A DNA stretch of 64,000 nt from AG2 sp036493735 (GTDB lineage Bacteria; Gemmatimonadota; Gemmatimonadetes; Gemmatimonadales; Gemmatimonadaceae). The DNA lies in assembly GCA_036493735.1 (NCBI GenBank), contig DASXPH010000072.1:15898-79897 (forward strand), given 5' to 3'. A program made the translations under genes and the position numbers. Under the pieces are notes generated by a model that saw only the letters and a program-made list of their open reading frames with translations, made no database searches and was not told the DNA's origin. How positions within the stretch are numbered: position 1 is the first letter of the stretch; the number at the start of each line of letters is the position of its first letter. Positions 1-9,617 of the stretch are shown in pieces.

Positions 1-1
1 G

Positions 2-742
2 GCGGAAATACCGCGCCCGTGGTGGCGTCCACGCGAGCTCACGCCCTCGGCAATCGCCGGCATCGTGCTGGCCATCGGCCTCGCCGGCATTGGTGTCTGG
101 TTCGCCGCGCGGCCGCTCGTGCGACACGAGACGGACGAGACGCGTCGTCGCAGTACCTTCTCGGCGGCCGCCGGAACGGTGCCCAGTACACTCGATTCGC
201 TGCGCGCTGACTCGGCCAATATGACCGGGGCTGCACCCGCGCTCATTCCCGCCAATCCCGCCGATTCGTTAGGTGCATCAGCCTATTCGGTCGTGATCGC
301 CCGCTTCAACACGTTGGGGGGCGCGCAGATCTGGTTTCAGAGCCATCTGCACGACTTTCCGAGTGCGACGTTCGCACCGCAGGTCGTTCGCGGAGAGACC
401 TGGTACCGCGCCATGGCCGGCGCCTATCCGACGCGCGCGCAGGCGGACTCGCTGCTGGGGGCGCTCGTTTCGCAAGGGGTTTCGCGACCGGACTCGAACA
501 ATTTGATTCGTGCACCGTTCGCGTTTCTCGTCGATTCCGTGAAAGCGGAGGCAGTGCCCGCAATGCTCAAGTACTTCGCCGATCGAGGACTACCGGTCTA
601 TGCGTTACGGCAGCCGGACGGCTCGGCGCGGTTGTACTCGAGCGCGTTCGACACGCCGCAGGAAGCATCGCTCTTCATGGACCTCATTCGTACGTCGGGG
701 CTTCGTCCCGTGCTCGTTTACCGTATCGGGAGAGTGTACTAG
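2..742 (+). CDS. SPOR-domain membrane protein (5' end outside window)
   Basis: The reading frame is open to the window edge, so the gene is 5'-truncated here; 246 residues are visible. A basic, Trp/Pro-rich cytoplasmic stretch is followed by one transmembrane segment (visible residues about 18-36), a Ser/Thr/Ala-rich linker and a C-terminal domain (about 95-165) with the SPOR pattern: a YSVVIARF strand, then a second strand-helix unit ending in GAYPTRAQADSLL. SPOR domains bind denuded septal peptidoglycan, so a cell-envelope or division role is inferred. The stop codon overlaps the GTG start of smc by one base (TAGTG), which suggests translational coupling. The full N-terminus cannot be judged. 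Confidence 0.75.
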   Translation, partial: AEIPRPWWRPRELTPSAIAGIVLAIGLAGIGVWFAARPLVRHETDETRRRSTFSAAAGTVPSTLDSLRADSANMTGAAPALIPANPADSLGASAYSVVIARFNTLGGAQIWFQSHLHDFPSATFAPQVVRGETWYRAMAGAYPTRAQADSLLGALVSQGVSRPDSNNLIRAPFAFLVDSVKAEAVPAMLKYFADRGLPVYALRQPDGSARLYSSAFDTPQEASLFMDLIRTSGLRPVLVYRIGRVY

Positions 743-3700
743 TGCGGCTCACCAAGCTCGAGCTCCACGGCTTCAAGTCGTTCGCGGATTCCACCGATCT
801 CGTCTTCGAGCCGGGAGTCACGGCGATCGTCGGGCCTAACGGCTGTGGCAAGTCGAACGTGTCGGACGCCGTGCGTTGGGTGCTCGGCGAGCAACGCGCG
901 CGGCTGCTCCGCGGATCGAAGATGGAAGAGGTGATCTTCCAGGGCTCATCCGCGCGCCGGCCTGTGAATCTCGCCGAAGTCTCACTGCACTTCGAGAATG
1001 ATGACGGCTCGCTGCCGGTGCCCTTCCGCGAAGTCGTGCTTACCCGCCGACTCTCCCGCTCGGGCGAGGGTGAGTATTTCATCAACCGCGCGCCGGCGCG
1101 GTTGCGCGACATTTCGGACATGTTGCGCGGCACGGGCCTCGGCGCGGACACCGGCGTCGTGATCGAAGCGAGGATGATCGACGCGTTGCTGTCCGATCGT
1201 CCCGACGATCGCCGCGAGCTGTTCGAGGAGGCGGCTGGGGTAGGGCTGTATCGTGACCGGCGCCGCACGACGGAGCGCCGGCTGGAAGAGACCACCGTCG
1301 ACCTTCAGCGCCTCGACGATCTGATCGCCGAGGTTCAGACGCAGGTGCGGTCGTTGGCGCGGCAGCGCAAGCGCGCGGAGCGGCACGCCGAGCTCACACA
1401 GCGGCGCTTTGCCGTGGAACTGAACCTCGCGGCGCGCGAGATGGAAGCCTGGCGCGAGGAGCTCGAGCAGCTCGAGCTTCGCGTTGGCGATCTGCGCGCG
1501 GCACTCCCCGACGTGGAGAACGGCGTCGGCGCGGCCGAGCAGGCGCGCGACGACGCGCATGACCGGCGTGCGGCAGCCGAAGCACGCCGCGCGGAGCTGC
1601 TCCGTCTCGTCACCGCTCAGCGCGAGCAGGTGCTGCAGATTCGGGCTGAGATGGCGGTCGCCGAAGAGCGTCAACGAAATGCGGTCGCCCGGCGTCAACG
1701 CGCCGAGGCCGAGGCGAGTGAGGGGCACGCCCATGGCCAACGGCTCGCCGACGACCGCGAGCAGGCGTTGCTCGAGCGTGGGCGTCTCGACACCGCTCTC
1801 CTCGAGGCCCGCGAGGCGTTGCAGGCGCGTCAGCGCGACGAAGAGCGGCTCCGCGCCGATGTCGCGACGGCGCGCACCGCAGTCGAGCAGGCCGAACGTC
1901 AGCAGCGCGAGGGTCAGGATCGGGCCCATCGCATAGACCACGAGCGCGAGCGCGCGCGACGCGAGCTCGACGAGATCGTTCAGCGCCTCGAGGTGCTCGA
2001 CGTGGAGCGCTCGCAGCTCGCCGACGCATTGTCACTCGTGAGGCGCGAGCGCGACGAAGCGGCCACCGAGGCCGTCGAGTCCGTTGCACGGCTGGCCGTC
2101 GCGAACACCGACTTCGAGGCCGCCCGCGCCAACGATCGCGAGACGCGCGAGCGCGAAGCCGCGGCGCGGAACGAGCTGTTCCGCGCCGACGAGGCGTACG
2201 TCGCGGTCCAGGGGCGCGTCAGCGCGCTCGAGGGGCTGGAGCGCGAGCGTGTCGGGCTCGCGCCGGCAGCGGCGAGGCTCCTCAAGGAGCGCGACCGTTT
2301 CGGGGACGGTGCCGTGATCGGACCGTTGAGCGACTTCATAACGGCGGATCAGGCGTCGGCCTTGCTCGTCGAGCGGTTCCTCGGCGCGACGCTGCACGCC
2401 GTGATCGTGCGTGACGCGGCGGCTGCGGACGCGGTCCGGGCCTGGCACGCCCAGACCAATCCGGGCGCTCTGTTGCTGCTGCCGCTCGACGCGTCGCCGG
2501 CGTCGGAGCACGACGGAGATCGCACCCTGTCACAGCTCGTCGATGCGACGCCGGCGGCGCGGAGCTGGGTGCGCGCGTTGTTGGGCGGGGTGCGTACGCT
2601 GCGCGACAACGACGGATTCGTCGACGCGCGAGGCGCGGTGTGGCTTCCCGGCCAGAGCGGCGGCCCTGGTCCGCTGCGTCGTCGTGCCGAGCTGTACGCG
2701 CTGCGCGCCGAGCTTTCCGCGAGCGAGGTCGCACGGCAGCAGGCGAGCGCCGCGGCCGACGCCATGCGCGCCGCCGCTCAGGCATCGGAGCAGCGCGTCG
2801 CCGAAGCGACCGAAGCAATGGCCGCGGCGCGTCAGGAAATGCGTCGCGCCGCCGATCATCATACGGAGCTCGAGCGCCGATTCCAGCGCTCGGAGCGCGA
2901 CCTCAATGACGCCGAAGCACTCGCCGAGCGACTGCGCGGCCGTCATGACGAGTTGGCCGAGCGGTTAGGCAAGTTCGATCAGGAGGCGGAGGCGCTGCGC
3001 ATCGTGCTCGACTCCGCGGCCGGACTGATTGCAGAGGCGCGGTCGCGTTTAACGGACGCGGAACGCGCGCAGGAGGAAGCCCGCGAGCTGCGCACGCGCT
3101 GCCAGATAGAGGAAGCGCAGGCGCAGGCTCGCCTTCAGGTGGCTCGAGACCGCGAGTATCGCGTTGCGCAGGAGCTCGAGTCGGCATCGGCGCGTCTCGG
3201 TGCGTTGCGCGCCGAGCTGACCGATCTGTCGCAGGCTGACAGCGCTCTGGCGGAGCAGATGGCCAATTGGCGCCTCGATCTCGAGACTCGTGAGGCGACG
3301 CTGGCCGACGGTGAGGCGCGACTCACGGCCGCCGAGCGCGCCGTGGGTGAAGCCGACGACTCGCTCACGACAGCCGAGCACGCGCTCGACGAGGTGCGTC
3401 ATCGAACGAGCGCGATGAGCGAGGAGCTCCATCGCGCCGAGATGCGTTTCACCGAATTGTCCGGCCGTCGCACCGCCATCCGCGAGCGGCTCGAGGCGGA
3501 GTGGCGGCGCTCGCTCGAGGAGATGCTCGACGGACTGCCACCGGTGGAGCTGGACGACGCGGCGCTGCGCGAAGAGACCGAGATGCTTCGCCAGCAACTC
3601 GAAGCGCTCGGCCTGGTCAACGTGCTCGCCATTGAGGAGCACGAGGAAACCGCCAAGCGACTCGACTTTCTCACGACGCAGCGCGCCGACCTCGCCGACG

Positions 3701-4290
3701 CGAAGCAATCTCTCCAGCAAGCGATTCGCGAGATCGACGCGACGGCGCGCGAGCTCTTCTTCGCGACCTTCACCCAGGTGCGTGAGAATTTTCGTCAGAT
3801 CTTCCTCTCGCTGTTCGGCGGCGGCGAATGCGATCTGCGGCTCGAGAATCCAGAGGCGCCCCTCGACTGCGACATCGAGATCCACGCGTCTCCGCGCGGC
3901 AAGCGGACGCAGCGCATTCATCTGCTGTCGAGCGGCGAGCGCGCGCTCGTCGCGCTCTCGCTGCTATTCGGAATATTTCTCACGAAGCCAAGTCCGTTCT
4001 GTTTGTTGGACGAGGTCGATGCCCCTCTGGATGACGCGAATGTCGGCCGCTTCGTGCGCATGCTCAACCAGTTCAAGACGCGCACGCAGTTCATCGTCAT
4101 CACGCACAATCCCCGCACGACGACGGAAGCCGCGGATGCCGTGTACGGAGTCACGATGCAGGAGCCTGGCGTTTCGTCGATTGTCAGCGTGCGCATGCGC
4201 GGCGCGATCATCGACGACATGGCCGCAATCGATGGCGTCACGACGGTCGGAGGGCTCGAGACAGCGGACGCCGTAACGGCACCCGCGTGA
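742..4290 (+). CDS. smc: Chromosome segregation protein SMC
   Basis: This 1182-residue protein is full length for bacterial SMC. The N-terminal ATPase half starts KLELHGFKSFAD and carries Walker A GPNGCGKSN (about residues 32-40). Two long Arg/Glu/Ala-rich coiled coils flank a globular hinge (about 510-660). The C-terminal ATPase half has the ABC signature LLSSGERALVALSLL (about 1060) and Walker B FCLLDEVDAPLDD (about 1086). SMC dimers with ScpA/ScpB compact and segregate the chromosome; no scpA or scpB lies in this window. The GTG start overlaps the upstream stop by one base. The gene end overlaps the next start by four bases. Walker A contains one copy of the CCTAACG motif as CCT-AAC (Pro-Asn). 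Confidence 0.97.
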   Translation: MRLTKLELHGFKSFADSTDLVFEPGVTAIVGPNGCGKSNVSDAVRWVLGEQRARLLRGSKMEEVIFQGSSARRPVNLAEVSLHFENDDGSLPVPFREVVLTRRLSRSGEGEYFINRAPARLRDISDMLRGTGLGADTGVVIEARMIDALLSDRPDDRRELFEEAAGVGLYRDRRRTTERRLEETTVDLQRLDDLIAEVQTQVRSLARQRKRAERHAELTQRRFAVELNLAAREMEAWREELEQLELRVGDLRAALPDVENGVGAAEQARDDAHDRRAAAEARRAELLRLVTAQREQVLQIRAEMAVAEERQRNAVARRQRAEAEASEGHAHGQRLADDREQALLERGRLDTALLEAREALQARQRDEERLRADVATARTAVEQAERQQREGQDRAHRIDHERERARRELDEIVQRLEVLDVERSQLADALSLVRRERDEAATEAVESVARLAVANTDFEAARANDRETREREAAARNELFRADEAYVAVQGRVSALEGLERERVGLAPAAARLLKERDRFGDGAVIGPLSDFITADQASALLVERFLGATLHAVIVRDAAAADAVRAWHAQTNPGALLLLPLDASPASEHDGDRTLSQLVDATPAARSWVRALLGGVRTLRDNDGFVDARGAVWLPGQSGGPGPLRRRAELYALRAELSASEVARQQASAAADAMRAAAQASEQRVAEATEAMAAARQEMRRAADHHTELERRFQRSERDLNDAEALAERLRGRHDELAERLGKFDQEAEALRIVLDSAAGLIAEARSRLTDAERAQEEARELRTRCQIEEAQAQARLQVARDREYRVAQELESASARLGALRAELTDLSQADSALAEQMANWRLDLETREATLADGEARLTAAERAVGEADDSLTTAEHALDEVRHRTSAMSEELHRAEMRFTELSGRRTAIRERLEAEWRRSLEEMLDGLPPVELDDAALREETEMLRQQLEALGLVNVLAIEEHEETAKRLDFLTTQRADLADAKQSLQQAIREIDATARELFFATFTQVRENFRQIFLSLFGGGECDLRLENPEAPLDCDIEIHASPRGKRTQRIHLLSSGERALVALSLLFGIFLTKPSPFCLLDEVDAPLDDANVGRFVRMLNQFKTRTQFIVITHNPRTTTEAADAVYGVTMQEPGVSSIVSVRMRGAIIDDMAAIDGVTTVGGLETADAVTAPA

Positions 4291-5060
4291 ACGGTATCCG
4301 CTTCACCACCCTCGGCACGGGGACCGTCGCGCTGAACGGTGAGCGAAGCTGTGCGGGATATCTGTACCAGGCGGACGACGTCATGCTGCTGCTCGATTGC
4401 GGCAGCGGCGTCACGCGCCGGCTCGCCGAATTGGATGAAGCCTGGTCGGTGATCACGCACGTCGCGCTCACCCATTTTCATATCGATCATCACGGCGATC
4501 TGCCGACGCTCGTCTTTGCGTGGAAGTACGGCCAGCTTCCGCCGCGCAGCGCCCCCCTCCAGCTCATCGGCCCCGTGGGCACCGCCGAGCTGCTCGATCG
4601 GTTGGCGACCGCGTACGGGGACTGGCTTCGCGCCCCGGGTTTCCCAATCGGCATCAGGGAAATCGCGCCCGGTGAAGCCATCGAGCTCTCGCCCTCGGTG
4701 AGACTCTCGGCTTTGAAGGTTCCACATACGCCGGAGAGCGTAGCATATTCCATCGAGCACGGTGGCCGGAGGGTTGTTTACACGGGGGACACTGGCCCGG
4801 ACGAGGCCCTCGGCGACTGGGCGCGCGGATGCGATTTGCTCGTGTGCGAATGCTCCTTGCCTTCATCGATGGCGATCAAGGAGCATCTCACGCCCGAACA
4901 ATGCGCGGCCCTCGCCGAGCGTGCGCAACCAGGACACGTAGTACTCACGCACTTCTACCCGCCGGTCGAGCGTGTCGACATTCTCGCGGCGATCAGAGAG
5001 CGGTACGACGGATACGTAACGCTTGCCAACGATGGTTGGGAAATCGAAATCGATGCCTAG
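4287..5060 (+). CDS. MBL-fold metal-dependent hydrolase (RNase Z-like)
   Basis: This is a 257-residue metallo-beta-lactamase-fold protein. The zinc-binding motif is THFHIDHHGDLP (about residue 62), preceded by LLLDCGSG and followed by a later metal Asp in VVYTGDTG (about 166) and a terminal His in VLTHFYPP (about 225). The order matches the RNase Z/arylsulfatase-like branch, but it lacks the long substrate arm of true tRNase Z, so the substrate is unknown. The GTG start lies within the smc stop (GTGA, 4-base overlap), so it is probably translated with smc. Confidence 0.85.
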   Translation: MNGIRFTTLGTGTVALNGERSCAGYLYQADDVMLLLDCGSGVTRRLAELDEAWSVITHVALTHFHIDHHGDLPTLVFAWKYGQLPPRSAPLQLIGPVGTAELLDRLATAYGDWLRAPGFPIGIREIAPGEAIELSPSVRLSALKVPHTPESVAYSIEHGGRRVVYTGDTGPDEALGDWARGCDLLVCECSLPSSMAIKEHLTPEQCAALAERAQPGHVVLTHFYPPVERVDILAAIRERYDGYVTLANDGWEIEIDA

Positions 5061-5100
5061 CCGCCAGTCCTTATCATTCAGTACCTAGCACATCGTCAGC

Positions 5101-6168
5101 ATGCTTGTCGTCATGGAAAACCACGCCACCACCGATCAGATCGATCGGGTGGTGCGCGTCATCGAGGAAATGGGATACCAGGCTCGCCCGATGCCGGGGG
5201 CGCAGCGCACGACGGTCGGCCTCGTCGGTAACGATGGCCGCGTCGATGGCTCGCGCATCGAAGCGCTGCCTGGCGTCGCCGAGATCATTCACGTCTCCAA
5301 GCCGTACAAGCAGGTCTCGCGCGAATGGAAGCAGGACAACACGCTCGTGCGCATCGCGCCAGGTGTGGTCTTTGGCGCTGAGGAAATACAGATCATCGCC
5401 GGTCCCTGCTCGGTCGAGTCGGAGGAGCAGATCGTTCAGGCGGCCCGGCTCGTGCGCGCAGCCGGGGCGACGGCGCTTCGGGGCGGCGCATTCAAGCCGC
5501 GCAGCTCGCCGTATTCCTTCCAGGGAATGGGCAAACGCGGTCTCGAGCTCCTCGCGCTGGCTCGTCGTGAGACAGGCCTGCCCATCGTCACGGAGGCACT
5601 CGATGAGGAAGGGCTGCATCACGTCGCCGAGGTCGCCGATTGCGTGCAGATCGGCGCCCGGAACATGCAGAACTATTCCCTGCTCCGCGCCGCGGGACGC
5701 GCCGGCAAGCCAGTCCTGCTCAAGCGCGGCATGGCGGCCACGATTACGGATTTGCTCATGAGCGCGGAGTACATCCTCGCCGAAGGAAACGAGCAGGTAA
5801 TCCTGTGTGAGCGCGGGATCCGCAGCTTCGACACGATGACGCGCAATCTCTTCGACCTCACAGCCATCCCGCTGGTGCAGAAGCTCTCACACCTGCCGAT
5901 CATTGCCGACCCGAGCCACGGCACGGGGCTACGCGACAAGGTGACGCCAATGGGTCGCGCGGCAATCGCCGCCGGCGCCGACGGAATCATCGTCGAAGTC
6001 CATCCGAATCCGGACCGGGCGCTGTCCGATGGCGCGCAATCGCTCTATCCCGAGCAATTCGGCAGTCTCGTCGACGAGGTACGCGCGATCGCGACCGCCA
6101 TCGGCCGACGGGTCGCGACGCTGCCCAGCGCGCGCAGTGCGGGAACGGCGGCCGTCCCGGTGGGGTAA
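5101..6168 (+). CDS. aroF: 3-deoxy-7-phosphoheptulonate (DAHP) synthase, type I-beta with N-terminal regulatory domain
   Basis: This 355-residue enzyme catalyses the first step of the shikimate pathway, condensing phosphoenolpyruvate with erythrose 4-phosphate. Residues 1 to about 90 form a ferredoxin-like regulatory domain (VVMENHATTDQIDRVV at the start), as in the Thermotoga-type enzyme, which is feedback-inhibited through it. The catalytic barrel carries AGPCSVES (about 101), GGAFKPRSSPYSFQG (about 131), KRGM and the metal/phosphate motif DPSHGTG (about 272). The gene starts about 40 bp after the MBL gene, on the same strand. aroF is the usual name for this family; the allosteric effector cannot be read from sequence. 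Confidence 0.95.
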   Translation: MLVVMENHATTDQIDRVVRVIEEMGYQARPMPGAQRTTVGLVGNDGRVDGSRIEALPGVAEIIHVSKPYKQVSREWKQDNTLVRIAPGVVFGAEEIQIIAGPCSVESEEQIVQAARLVRAAGATALRGGAFKPRSSPYSFQGMGKRGLELLALARRETGLPIVTEALDEEGLHHVAEVADCVQIGARNMQNYSLLRAAGRAGKPVLLKRGMAATITDLLMSAEYILAEGNEQVILCERGIRSFDTMTRNLFDLTAIPLVQKLSHLPIIADPSHGTGLRDKVTPMGRAAIAAGADGIIVEVHPNPDRALSDGAQSLYPEQFGSLVDEVRAIATAIGRRVATLPSARSAGTAAVPVG

Positions 6169-6179
6169 GGAAGATACCT

Positions 6180-6836
6180 ATGACATTCCGCCCCGCTCGC
6201 TGGTCGCTCGTTATGCTCGCCGTTGCCGCGCCGCTCCACGCCCAGTCGGCGGACGAGGCGCTCGATCACGCGGTCGCCGTGTGGTCCAAAGTGAGGACGG
6301 CGCGCGCCACCTTCGACCAGACCGTGACGAATTCGCTTACCGGCTCGAGTGCCACGGCGCATGGCGAGTTTCAGGAGCAACGGCCGAATCGCGTCTCGAT
6401 CCGCTTCACCGATCCTGCCGGCGACCGTATTGTTGCCGACGGCGAATCGGTATGGATCTATCTACCGAGCAGCGCGCCGGGCCAGGTGATCAAGCACGCG
6501 GCGAGCGACCAGAGCGCGATCCCCCTCGGTATCACCGGGGAGTTTCTCACCGATCCGCGCCGGCGTTATGATGTCACGGCCGCTGGCACCGCCACCGTGG
6601 CGGACCATCCGGCGCACGCCCTCACGCTGGTGCCCAAGCCGTCGACTCAACGCTCCTTCGATAAAGCGACGATCTGGGTGGACGACGACGATGGCCTGAT
6701 CCGTCAGTTCGAGGTCGTCGAACCCAGCGGCGTGACCCGCCGCGTGCGAATCACGGCGCTCGACATCAATATCCCCGTGGATCGGTCGACGTTCTCGTTC
6801 AAGCCGCCCGCTGGCGTCCGCGTCATCGATCGCTGA
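6180..6836 (+). CDS. lolA: LolA-like outer-membrane lipoprotein carrier protein
   Basis: This is a 218-residue secreted protein. A signal peptide (about 1-21) ends at PLHAQS, and the mature part resembles LolA: an N-terminal helix DEALDHAVAVWSKV, then antiparallel strands including GEFQEQRPNRVSIRF and DGESVWIYLP, and a C-terminal VRITALDINIPVD. LolA ferries lipoproteins through the periplasm from LolCDE to the outer membrane. It begins 12 bp after aroF and ends 11 bp before the convergent ctpA. The symbol is by family resemblance. Confidence 0.85.
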   Translation: MTFRPARWSLVMLAVAAPLHAQSADEALDHAVAVWSKVRTARATFDQTVTNSLTGSSATAHGEFQEQRPNRVSIRFTDPAGDRIVADGESVWIYLPSSAPGQVIKHAASDQSAIPLGITGEFLTDPRRRYDVTAAGTATVADHPAHALTLVPKPSTQRSFDKATIWVDDDDGLIRQFEVVEPSGVTRRVRITALDINIPVDRSTFSFKPPAGVRVIDR

Positions 6837-6847
6837 TCGCGCGGGGC

Positions 6848-8440
6848 CTAACGCTTAGTCCCGGCGCGCAGCAGATCCTGCTGGCTCCGGGACCGATCGA
6901 GCAGGCCTAACGCCGTGATCACGTCGCGGTCGCGGCCGAGAAGACGCCTATACTCGGCATCCGGCCCGAACACGTATCGAGCGATCTGATCGGCGAGTAA
7001 TCGGTTGATGAGCGTCGAATCGGTCTCGAACAACGTCCGTGGGATGTTCGCGCCACGCTGTCGCAGCCGGGAGTAGAGCTCGGCGCGCATGGCCGGCGTG
7101 ACATTGAACTCGGGCGACGTGATCGTCCTCTTCGCTTTGAGCGAAAGCGCGTAGTCCGTCATTGCGTCGCGGAAGCTCGCGACATGTTTGCCCAACGCGA
7201 TCTGCAGGTTGGCGATCGCTGCATCCTCCACGGAATCGCTCACCGGGACATCGGGCGTGATGCCGCCGCCGCCGAGCACAGTGCGTCCAGCGTCGGTCTT
7301 GAATTTCGGACGGGTCGTGTCGGCCCCGGTCAGGGTCCGGACGGCCTCCTGATCATCGTCGTCGTCCTCGCTGTTCGCATGCGCCTTGTTGATGCTCCGT
7401 CCCGATGGCGTGTACCAGAGCGCCGTCGTCAGCTTCAGCGCGCTGCTGTCCGATACGGGGAACAGGCTCTGCGCGCTGCCCTTCCCGTACGAAGTCGTAC
7501 CGATGATGAGCGCCCGGTCATGATCCTGCAGCGCACCGGCGACAATCTCCGAAGCGCTCGCGCTGCCGCTGTCCACCAGCACGACCACCGGAAGCTGCGG
7601 CCATGGCTGTGGCAGCCGATCGACATAATCGCGATCCGCTTCCTTCGCGCGGCCGCGCATGCTCACGATCTTCTGCCCCGGATCGAGAAAGAGGTCGGCG
7701 ATTGCGACGCCCTGATCGAGCAAGCCGCCCGGATCGCCGCGCAGATCGAAGATGAGGGCGCGCATTCCGCGCGCGCGGAGCGAGTCGACGGCCGCTCTCA
7801 ATTCTTCGTCCGAATTCTCACTGAAGATCGTGACGTCCACGTAGCCGATGCTGTCGCGCAGCAGGATCGCATGCTGCACGGAGTGGGCATGGATCTCCTC
7901 CCTCGTTAGGGTGAACGGCAGCCGCGTCGGATTCCCGGGTCGCTCGATCACCACGCGCACCACGGACCCCGGCCGTCCGCGGAGCGCCTTCAGCGCCTCA
8001 TCAGAAGTCCAGGATCGGGTTGGCCGTCCGTCGATCTCGACCACGCGATCGCCAGTAACGATACCGGCACGCTGCGCTGGCGTTCCCGGCAGCGGCGCAA
8101 CGACCGTGATCCAACCATCGCGCACGTCCATCTGAATGCCCACGCCCGCATAACGACCGGTCGTGCTTTCGTTCAACCGCGCCAGACGATCTGGTGGTAG
8201 ATAAACCGAATGAGGATCGTGCAGCTCGAGGAGCATGCCGTCGACCGCCTTCCGGTACAGCACGTCCTCGTCGACGGTGTCGACGTAGAAGTTCTCGACG
8301 TGCTGCAGGACTTCGTCGAACAAACGCTCGCGCGTGACGTAGTGTCGGCCCCTGCCGTCGTAGCCGGCTTGCATGAGCCAGCCACCCGACACCAGTGCGA
8401 CGGCAAACACCGCCGTAACGACCACTGCTCGTGACCGCAT
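6848..8440 (-). CDS. ctpA: S41-family C-terminal processing peptidase (CtpA) with PDZ domain
   Basis: This 530-residue secreted or membrane-anchored serine protease has an N-terminal hydrophobic segment (about 5-25). A helical lead-in is followed by a PDZ domain (about 95-175, GVGIQMDVRDGWITVV), then the S41 catalytic core with the nucleophile Ser in DSGSASASEI (about 297) and the Lys in TTSYGKGSAQS (about 322). The family cleaves C-terminal tails of envelope proteins. An Asp-rich insertion (SEDDDDDQEA) sits after the core and an additional C-terminal helical region follows, making it longer than typical CtpA. The stop codon is contained in a CCTAACG motif (6846-6853), and a second copy lies inside the gene at 6905-6912. 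Confidence 0.93.
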   Translation of the reverse strand: MRSRAVVVTAVFAVALVSGGWLMQAGYDGRGRHYVTRERLFDEVLQHVENFYVDTVDEDVLYRKAVDGMLLELHDPHSVYLPPDRLARLNESTTGRYAGVGIQMDVRDGWITVVAPLPGTPAQRAGIVTGDRVVEIDGRPTRSWTSDEALKALRGRPGSVVRVVIERPGNPTRLPFTLTREEIHAHSVQHAILLRDSIGYVDVTIFSENSDEELRAAVDSLRARGMRALIFDLRGDPGGLLDQGVAIADLFLDPGQKIVSMRGRAKEADRDYVDRLPQPWPQLPVVVLVDSGSASASEIVAGALQDHDRALIIGTTSYGKGSAQSLFPVSDSSALKLTTALWYTPSGRSINKAHANSEDDDDDQEAVRTLTGADTTRPKFKTDAGRTVLGGGGITPDVPVSDSVEDAAIANLQIALGKHVASFRDAMTDYALSLKAKRTITSPEFNVTPAMRAELYSRLRQRGANIPRTLFETDSTLINRLLADQIARYVFGPDAEYRRLLGRDRDVITALGLLDRSRSQQDLLRAGTKR

Positions 8441-8491
8441 CCGCTCCTCTCCTCGACTTCGTAATATCAGACGCCCCCGAGTGGCGGGGGT

Positions 8492-9142
8492 TCAGGTATC
8501 GAGAGGGAAAAAAGCGGGCCAGCGTTGGCGTAAGAGCACGTGCACGCGTTGAAAGACTTCGTTCTCGCTGCCGCGTGCGTCAACGACGGCAATCGGTCCG
8601 CACTCCGGATGGCGCTGCTGCCATTCCACGGTGGCGAACTGTCGGAACGCGGCCGCGACACGCGCGTGAAATTCATTCGCCGCGGATTCGATGCGATCGT
8701 GCGCGCCGCGACGCGCGACACGCGACAGACCTTCGTCAGTGGGGAGATCGAGCAGAACGGTGATGTCCGGCGTCGACCCACGTGTCGCCATGCGATTCGC
8801 GGCGACGAGCTCTGGCTCGGGAATGCCGCGTCCCGCACCCTGATATGCGTAGGTGGACAGAAAGAAGCGATCGACGAGGACGATGGCGCTCTTCGCGAGC
8901 GCGGGCTTCAGCACGCGCTCGACCAGCTGCGCGCGTGACGCCATGAACAGCAACGCCTCGGCGTTCGGGACGATGTCCGACGCCGGATCGAGCAGGATCC
9001 GACGAATCTCATCACCGAGGATCGTTCCACCCGGCTCGCGTACCGCGACGACATCGCGTCCGCGTGCGACGAGCCATTCGCTCATCAGCCGCAGTTGCGT
9101 GCTCTTGCCGGCGCCTTCAGGGCCTTCGTAGACGATGAGCAA
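8492..9142 (-). CDS. tmk: Thymidylate kinase
   Basis: This 216-residue enzyme phosphorylates dTMP to dTDP. It has the P-loop GPEGAGKST (about 7-15), the REPGG motif, and VDRFFLSTYAYQGAGRG (about 95), the DR-type substrate-binding segment. It is the right length for bacterial Tmk. The start codon is TTG (9140-9142); no better in-frame start precedes it. Just upstream is a long perfect inverted repeat that separates it from the YlbF-like gene. Confidence 0.95.
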   Translation of the reverse strand: MLIVYEGPEGAGKSTQLRLMSEWLVARGRDVVAVREPGGTILGDEIRRILLDPASDIVPNAEALLFMASRAQLVERVLKPALAKSAIVLVDRFFLSTYAYQGAGRGIPEPELVAANRMATRGSTPDITVLLDLPTDEGLSRVARRGAHDRIESAANEFHARVAAAFRQFATVEWQQRHPECGPIAVVDARGSENEVFQRVHVLLRQRWPAFFPLDT

Positions 9143-9152
9143 GTGCTATTTG

Positions 9153-9205
9153 GGTGGCTGGTGGCTGGTGGCTAGGGGCTCGCGAGTCACCAGCCACCAG
9201 CCACC
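9153..9205. repeat. 18-bp perfect inverted repeat, hairpin between two minus-strand genes
   Basis: The arms at 9153-9170 and 9188-9205 are exact reverse complements, made of a GGTGGCT-type short tandem unit, around a 17-nt loop. The flanking bases (CACTGGT-like) extend the similarity imperfectly. It lies just downstream of the YlbF-like gene, so it may act as a terminator or mRNA stabiliser, although no clear T-run follows. Similar GGTGG- or CTAGGGG-based arms occur in other gaps of this window. Confidence 0.8.
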
Positions 9206-9210
9206 AGTCA

Positions 9211-9561
9211 CTATAACGTGATGATGCTACTCGTCGCGCCCTTCTCGATGCCCTCGAGAATCCAGTCGTTCACGCGCGACATCACCTTGTCGAAGTTCTC
9301 CTGCGCGACGAGCAGACGCTGATACGTGGGCTTCGACTGAATCTCCGATACCAGCGTGTCGAGCTTGCGCTCCATCTCTTCTCCCGGACGCTCGCCTCGC
9401 TGGAGCATCCGCTGCGCCTCGAGGCGCAGCTGCTCCATCTGCTGCAGGAGTGTCACCGTCTCGCGATCGTCGTTCAGGGAGTCGCTTGCGCGCTTCACCT
9501 CTTTGTACTCGGGGCTCTGCCCGATCGTCCGACCCAGATCCTTCGCCTTGTCCTCGATCAT
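9211..9561 (-). CDS. YlbF/YmcA-family regulator-like protein
   Basis: This is a 116-residue, almost entirely helical, charged protein. The pattern (ALGxxIxxSPEYKEVKRASDSL near the N-terminus, then QKPTYQRLL-like VSEIQSKPTYQRLLVAQENF) matches the YlbF/YmcA (Com_YlbF) family. In Bacillus these proteins form the Y-complex with YaaT, affecting RNase Y, competence and sporulation. Whether that role holds in this diderm is unknown. It follows prmC on the same strand with a 56-bp gap. Confidence 0.75.
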   Translation of the reverse strand: MIEDKAKDLGRTIGQSPEYKEVKRASDSLNDDRETVTLLQQMEQLRLEAQRMLQRGERPGEEMERKLDTLVSEIQSKPTYQRLLVAQENFDKVMSRVNDWILEGIEKGATSSIITL

Positions 9562-9617
9562 TCGTTCTCCCGTCCGGATTCACGACCGCTCACGCATCTC
9601 TCCTGCTACCCACTCGC

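Noticed and set aside
982..1941. Minus-strand frame opposite smc with some Leu-rich segments
   Set aside because: It arises from the complement of smc coiled-coil codons and shows no real family.
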